Of a stretch of 64,000 nucleotides of DNA, positions 59,864 through 64,000 are shown piece by piece. Positions within the stretch are counted from its first letter, which is position 1; each line of letters starts with the position of its first letter. This DNA comes from Clostridium sp. chh4-2 (GTDB lineage Bacteria; Bacillota; Clostridia; Lachnospirales; Lachnospiraceae). Below the pieces are notes generated by a model. That model saw nothing but the letters and a program-made list of their open reading frames with translations. It ran no database searches and was not told where the DNA came from. The DNA lies in NCBI RefSeq assembly GCF_002899675.1, contig NZ_PKUU01000002.1:186001-250000 (forward strand). Reading direction: 5' to 3'. The translations under genes were made by a program, and so were the position numbers.

Positions 59864-61201
59864 ATGGAGAAATGTGATATTTTGATAAAAAATTGTCAAA
59901 TACTGAAGCCGGATATGAGCGTTTCAGAAGTCTGTTCCGTCGCAATCGGTCAGACGGTGATCCAGAAGATAGGCCCGGGGGAGGCGATGGATCGGGAATT
60001 TGCCTCCGCAGAGGTGCTGGACGGAACCGGAAAACTGCTGATGCCGGGGTTTGTGGACGGACATACCCATACCTGCCAGCAGCTTTTAAGAGGACGGGTT
60101 TCGGATGAATATCCGATGGTGTGGACCAGATTTCTGGTGCCGTTTGAAAGCAATTTAAGGCCGGAAGATTCCTATGTCAGCGCCCGGTTAGCGTGTGTCG
60201 AGATGATTAAAAATGGAACGACGTCATTTGCCGATTCCGGCGGCGTACATATGGAACGGGTGGCGGACGCGGTGATTGAATCGGGCATGAGGGCCGCAAT
60301 CGCAAAGTCCACCATGGATATGGGAAATGCCATTACGGGAGCCATGAAGGAGACGGCAGCGGAAGCCATCGAACGCACAAAGGAGCTTTACCGCGCCTAT
60401 CAGGGAGCCGGGGACGGCAGAATCGATATTTGGTTCGCCATCCGCCAGGTGATGACCTGTTCAAAGGATCTGATCCGCATGGTTGGAGAATCCGCTCAGG
60501 AGTTCCATACGGGAATCCACGCCCATCTTTGCGAACATAAGGACGAGGTCAGCTTCTGCCTGCAAAACTATCAAAAGCGTCCGGCACAGTTTTTGGATGA
60601 GATGGGAATTCTGGGTCCCAATCTCCTGACCGCCCATAATGTGATGCTTTCCGAACGGGATATTTCCATCATGGCAGACCGCGGCGTGAAAGTCATTCAC
60701 TGTCCGAGAGCCAACCTGGCCAATCATGGATTCCCTAAGACGCCTCAGATTCTGGAAGCGGGGCTGAGCGTAGGCCTTGGCTGTGACGGGGCGGCCCCGT
60801 CCAATCTGGATCTGTTTGATGAAATGAAAGTGCTGCGCTATGGGATGCTGGCCTATTGGGGCCTGACCTCCTTCAATCCGGTTGTAATGACCTGCCCGAC
60901 TCTTCTTCAAATGGCGACCCAGGGAGGAGCCAACGCCATCGGCCATGGAGATATTCTGGGCAGCGTTGAAGTGGGGAAAAAGGCGGATGTGATCCTGCTG
61001 AACATCGACCAGCCTCATATCACCCCGACTCAGAACTTGGTTAATACCATTGTGGACGCGGCTAATGGACATGATGTGACGGATTCCGTGATTAACGGAA
61101 AAATCGTGATGAAGAACCGGGAGATCCTTACAATGGATGAAGAAAAGATACGGAGAGAAGCTCAGATTCATATGGAAGAGATTGTAAAAAGAGCGTATTA
61201 A
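59864..61201 (+). CDS. Amidohydrolase (SsnA/TRZ/ATZ-like deaminase group)
   Basis: The 445-residue metal-dependent hydrolase has GFVDGHTHTCQQLL (metal His pair), GIHAHLCEHKDE, LTAHNVMLSERD and GLGCDGAAPSNLDLFDEM (metal Asp). Such enzymes deaminate or dechlorinate heterocycles (guanine, adenosine derivatives, triazines). The substrate is unknown. AGGAGG precedes the ATG. It is the last gene of the DUF3100 operon, so it likely acts on what that carrier imports. Confidence 0.9.
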   Translation: MEKCDILIKNCQILKPDMSVSEVCSVAIGQTVIQKIGPGEAMDREFASAEVLDGTGKLLMPGFVDGHTHTCQQLLRGRVSDEYPMVWTRFLVPFESNLRPEDSYVSARLACVEMIKNGTTSFADSGGVHMERVADAVIESGMRAAIAKSTMDMGNAITGAMKETAAEAIERTKELYRAYQGAGDGRIDIWFAIRQVMTCSKDLIRMVGESAQEFHTGIHAHLCEHKDEVSFCLQNYQKRPAQFLDEMGILGPNLLTAHNVMLSERDISIMADRGVKVIHCPRANLANHGFPKTPQILEAGLSVGLGCDGAAPSNLDLFDEMKVLRYGMLAYWGLTSFNPVVMTCPTLLQMATQGGANAIGHGDILGSVEVGKKADVILLNIDQPHITPTQNLVNTIVDAANGHDVTDSVINGKIVMKNREILTMDEEKIRREAQIHMEEIVKRAY

Positions 61202-61260
61202 TAAAGGGAAAAGGCTGTGTGGAAAAGCCGCGCATATATAGGAGAATAAGACATTAATTG

Positions 61261-61293
61261 CAAGACCGCATAGTATTTTGCTATGCGGTCTTG
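61261..61293. terminator. Bidirectional terminator
   Basis: CAAGACCGCATAG (61261-61273) and CTATGCGGTCTTG (61281-61293) form a perfect 13-bp stem between convergent genes, flanked by T- and A-rich bases. Confidence 0.88.
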
Positions 61294-61375
61294 TTGCCTT
61301 TATTATAACGGAAGTTCACTTTCCTGTCGGCAGACGGCTGGATTCTGCGGCATTTCTATCTGCTGTTTTTACTTA

Positions 61376-61939
61376 TTATATCCCGTAAACAATGATGCCA
61401 AGACCTGCCGACACGACAATTAACATGATTGGGGAAATCTTCTTTTTAAGTATGGGTTTTGAACCCCACATAATTGCCGCAAGAATAATTGTGATAATGG
61501 CCGCCCGCACATCAAAGTGATTCTCTATGGTTCGGGAAATGCAGTTGGCTGCTGTCATATAAACGCCTGTTGCCAAAATAATGCCGATAATACAGGGTTT
61601 TAATCCTTTTAATACAGCCTGCACATACTTGTTTTTGAGCAGCGTCTTTAACGCCGCCATGACGAGGAGAATAATGATAAAAGACGGCAGTACCACCGCC
61701 AGAGTAGCGAGGACTGCGCCCAAAAGTCCGGCCTGGCTGCTTCCCACATAGGTTGCAAGATTAACCATAATAGGCCCCGGCGTACTTTCACTGACAGCAA
61801 TCATATAGGTGAGCGCTTCGTCACTTAACCACCCATAGGAAAGAACCACGTCACGAATAAGCGGAATTGCACCATATGCGCCTCCAAAAGCAAAACAGCC
61901 AACCCGCAGAAATCCAAGAAATAAATCCAGATAAATCAC
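61376..61939 (-). CDS. Chromate transporter family protein, half 2
   Basis: The 187-residue protein is a single CHR domain with about six helices. FLRVGCFAFGGAYGAIPLIR and VSESTPGPIMVNLATYVGSS are the conserved CHR motifs. It overlaps the other half by 4 bp. The pair forms the short-chain type of chromate/anion transporter. Confidence 0.92.
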   Translation of the reverse strand: MIYLDLFLGFLRVGCFAFGGAYGAIPLIRDVVLSYGWLSDEALTYMIAVSESTPGPIMVNLATYVGSSQAGLLGAVLATLAVVLPSFIIILLVMAALKTLLKNKYVQAVLKGLKPCIIGIILATGVYMTAANCISRTIENHFDVRAAIITIILAAIMWGSKPILKKKISPIMLIVVSAGLGIIVYGI

Positions 61940-62514
61940 TTCTTTGCACCGCCTTTCTGTTTTGGACTGCCGCTAATGACAGAGGCCGAAAGACTGACAG
62001 CCGCCGCAATCAACATCAGACTGATCGTGGAAAAGCTCCATGAGAAAAGATTGATTAACAGCATAGCTGCAAACGAACAAATCATTATGATTTTAGGAAA
62101 TATCTTTTTTGGCATTTTGTTTATCATGGTGACAGCCGCATCCAAAATTAAAATGCCGACTGCAAGTTTTATCCCCTTGAACGCATGGGCGATAATTGTG
62201 ATTTCAAGAAAATTATCGAGAAACATGGAAATTATGAAAATCACAAAAAACGACGGAAGAACGATTCCCAAAGTTGCAATGGATGAGCCGATCAATCCGG
62301 CCTGTTGATAACCGACAAAGGTAGCGCAGTTAATTGCAATCGGGCCGGGTGTGGACTCTGCAATAACCGTTATATTCATCATTTCATCGTGAGAAATCCA
62401 TTTTTTCTTTTCCACGCAGATACTCTCTATCATGGAAATCATCGCGTATCCGCCTCCAAAGGTAAACAGTCCGATTTTCATAAATGTCAGAAATAAATCT
62501 ATTATCAATTTCAT
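61936..62514 (-). CDS. Chromate transporter family protein, half 1
   Basis: The 192-residue protein is the second CHR domain: FMKIGLFTFGGGYAMISMIE and IAESTPGPIAINCATFVGYQ. AGGAG lies 4 nt before the ATG. Only the two together are expected to make a working carrier. The natural anion may not be chromate. Confidence 0.92.
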   Translation of the reverse strand: MKLIIDLFLTFMKIGLFTFGGGYAMISMIESICVEKKKWISHDEMMNITVIAESTPGPIAINCATFVGYQQAGLIGSSIATLGIVLPSFFVIFIISMFLDNFLEITIIAHAFKGIKLAVGILILDAAVTMINKMPKKIFPKIIMICSFAAMLLINLFSWSFSTISLMLIAAAVSLSASVISGSPKQKGGAKK

Positions 62515-62733
62515 GTTTCTCCTGCTCCGTTTCCATGGTGTTTATAGTTATGTCAGATGTAGTTATCGCTGCTATGACAAGATTTTTTCGTTTCAACGAG
62601 ATCATTTCCTATTTGATGCGCTAAATCATGCAGCACATTAATGAAGCAAATACTTTATTAAATTGTAATGGCTATTGACAGCTTAGTCAAGAAAAGCCGT
62701 TAATGGTTACGAACAGGAAAAGTTTATATAATA

Positions 62734-62762
62734 TTTACAATTTTAAGAAATCAGGATATAAT
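62734..62762 (+). promoter_or_regulatory. Promoter of the SPFH gene
   Basis: TTTACA (62734-62739) and TATAAT (62757-62762) are 17 bp apart, 40 bp before the start codon. Confidence 0.85.
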
Positions 62763-62801
62763 GGCATAAGAATGCAGCAGATCATATTCGGAGGACGAAG
62801 A

Positions 62802-63872
62802 ATGGCAATTTTAGACGTTATTAAATTCGATGGTTTAAAGAGCAGAGATTGGATCATATTCAAATATTTTAAGGATAATATTGTGCTGGGTTCCCAGCTC
62901 ATTGTAAAAGAGGGACAGGTGGCAATATTTGTTAAGGGCGGTCAGGTGTGTGATGTGTTTTATCCGGGCACTTATACCCTGAGCACATCGAATCTGCCGA
63001 TTCTTCAGGGGCTTGTTAACCTGCCTTTTGGCGGAAGAACGCCTTTTTCAGCGGAGATTTATTACATAAATACGACTACAAAACTGGATATTGAATGGGG
63101 GACGACCGATCCGATTCAATTGATAGATCCTAAGTATTTTGTGAAGCTGCGCATCAGGGCTTTTGGCCAGATGGGGCTTAAACTCAGAGATTATACCAAC
63201 TTTTTCAGGGAGCTGATTGGAGGCATGAATCAGGCCGATGTGGTGAGTTACGACAAGCTGAAAAAGTTTTATAAGGGATTAATCGTCATCAAAGTAAAGT
63301 CCATCATAGCGGATACCATTTTAACGGAAAAGATTTCAGCGCTGGAGATCGCCACAAAGCTGGAAGAGATTTCCGACAGGACAAAAGAGAAAATTTCGCT
63401 GGAGTTTGAAAAGTATGGTTTGGATGTAGTGAATTTTTATGTACAGTCCATTAACTTTCCGGATGAAGACTTCGCTAAGATCAATCAGATATTGGAAGAG
63501 AAAGCGGCTTTCGAAATCATGGGAGACGGAAGATATGTTACCAAAAGAAGTTTCGACGTTTACGAAGGGGCTGCCACCAATGAAAATGGCGTAGCAGGTG
63601 TTTTTGCGGCCGGAGGCCTTGGTTTAGGCGCTTCTATGAACATGGGACAGGCCATGTCGGGCGCAGTGGGCAATCCGATGCAGGCATCCAATGCGGCTCA
63701 AACCGCACAGACGGAGATGATGAAATGTCCGAAATGCGGAAAGGAAGTTCCAAAGGGAAGCCGTTTTTGTCTGGAATGCGGCGAAAATCTGACGGAGAGA
63801 GTATGTGAGTGCGGCGAAAAAATACTGCCCGGAGCAAAGTTCTGCAGCTTCTGTGGAAGAAAGGTGGAATAA
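62802..63872 (+). CDS. SPFH-domain protein with C-terminal zinc ribbons
   Basis: The 356-residue protein has an SPFH/band-7-like body (about 20-245; LIVKEGQVAIFVKGGQVCDV, a YFVKLRIRAFGQMGL strand), a Gly/Ala/Met-rich linker (about 265-305) and a double zinc-ribbon tail (310-354; MKCPKCGKEVPKGSRFC, CSFCGRKVE). It belongs to the group named virion core protein/YdjI-like and often tied to membrane-stress or lytic functions. There is no clear membrane helix. ATG 62802 follows CGGAGGA; longer in-frame readings cross the promoter. Confidence 0.88.
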   Translation: MAILDVIKFDGLKSRDWIIFKYFKDNIVLGSQLIVKEGQVAIFVKGGQVCDVFYPGTYTLSTSNLPILQGLVNLPFGGRTPFSAEIYYINTTTKLDIEWGTTDPIQLIDPKYFVKLRIRAFGQMGLKLRDYTNFFRELIGGMNQADVVSYDKLKKFYKGLIVIKVKSIIADTILTEKISALEIATKLEEISDRTKEKISLEFEKYGLDVVNFYVQSINFPDEDFAKINQILEEKAAFEIMGDGRYVTKRSFDVYEGAATNENGVAGVFAAGGLGLGASMNMGQAMSGAVGNPMQASNAAQTAQTEMMKCPKCGKEVPKGSRFCLECGENLTERVCECGEKILPGAKFCSFCGRKVE

Positions 63873-64000
63873 ATGAAAGCCAAAGATACAAACGGCAGCA
63901 TTTTATTGACTGCAGTCTGCTGGGGAATGATTTTATTTTATTTCGTAATTTTAGGATTATCTTTGATAACATTGTGCCATATCAATGACAGCCATAATTT
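63873..64000 (+). CDS. Membrane protein, N-terminal part (cut by window edge)
   Basis: An ATG right after the SPFH stop, with AAGGTGG 5 nt upstream, opens a frame to the window end (42 codons). It has a short polar start and a strong membrane helix (about 9-34; WGMILFYFVILGLSLI). It is probably coexpressed with the SPFH gene. The family is unknown from this piece. Confidence 0.65.
   Translation, partial: MKAKDTNGSILLTAVCWGMILFYFVILGLSLITLCHINDSHN

Noticed and set aside
1..64000. tRNA, rRNA or other housekeeping RNA genes
   Set aside because: No cloverleaf-like or rRNA sequence was recognised while reading the intergenic regions; small RNAs cannot be excluded by eye.

Overview
The window looks like a chromosomal segment of a gut-type, low-to-mid GC clostridium, most probably Lachnospiraceae (a Hungatella/Enterocloster/Lachnoclostridium-like genome). 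This rests on strong AGGAGG ribosome sites, TTG/GTG starts, dense one-component regulators, a mannose-family PTS locus, a glycine riboswitch and DUF3784/PadR-DUF2812 genes. The genus is inference. No rRNA, tRNA, CRISPR array or complete mobile element was found.

Layout. 1-2140: 3' end of guaA, then an accessory scar with a KilA-N gene and the deleted right end of an IS66 element. 2359-16902: a regulator-rich stretch. It holds a nucleoside phosphorylase/AraC pair opposite an MFS transporter, two MerR genes with MerR-type 19-bp-spacer promoters, an XRE-methyltransferase fusion, MarR plus a FUSC-like membrane protein, two more AraC genes, an ankyrin protein, TetR plus a flavin reductase, a DMT transporter, cutC and a PNPOx-like protein. 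16965-23957: one fructoside operon (GH32 hydrolase, ABC binding protein, two permeases, phosphoesterase, LacI regulator) with a consensus promoter and a perfect operator palindrome. 24266-32059: MoxR/DUF58/membrane-protein operon, a double-HD HD-GYP protein, a CofE-like ligase and an NSS transporter. 32453-33959: an AT-rich AbiEi/AbiEii toxin-antitoxin pair. 34094-42685: lipoprotein, LysR, two alpha/beta hydrolases with a DUF997/SSS symporter, a glycine-riboswitch-controlled AGCS symporter, a DUF3784 protein and a GH25 lysozyme. 43073-49282: a GntR-controlled mannose-family PTS with GH88 and GH35 glycosidases. 49283-50216: a gene-free convergent intergenic region with two very large inverted-repeat elements and a 43-bp repeat cluster. 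50217-57545: AraC, PadR-DUF2812, two GNATs, an AraC/SpoT-HD fusion, MFS efflux, acylphosphatase and a tandem Nudix protein. 57564-61201: LysR, a two-gene DUF3100-type transporter and an amidohydrolase. 61376-62514: a split chromate-type transporter. 62802-64000: an SPFH/zinc-ribbon protein and the start of a membrane protein.

Most notable signals: (1) the two giant inverted-repeat elements at 49291-49582 and 49801-50208. They share a 48-nt core (41/48 identical) that folds into the same stem-loop with paired substitutions, and each lies 8 bp past the stop codon of its neighbour in that gene's sense orientation. This is a candidate undescribed structured 3'-UTR element. (2) An AraC-type DNA-binding domain fused to a RelA/SpoT-like HD domain that has lost two metal ligands, a candidate alarmone sensor. 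(3) A 30-bp perfect palindrome inside the KilA-N coding sequence.
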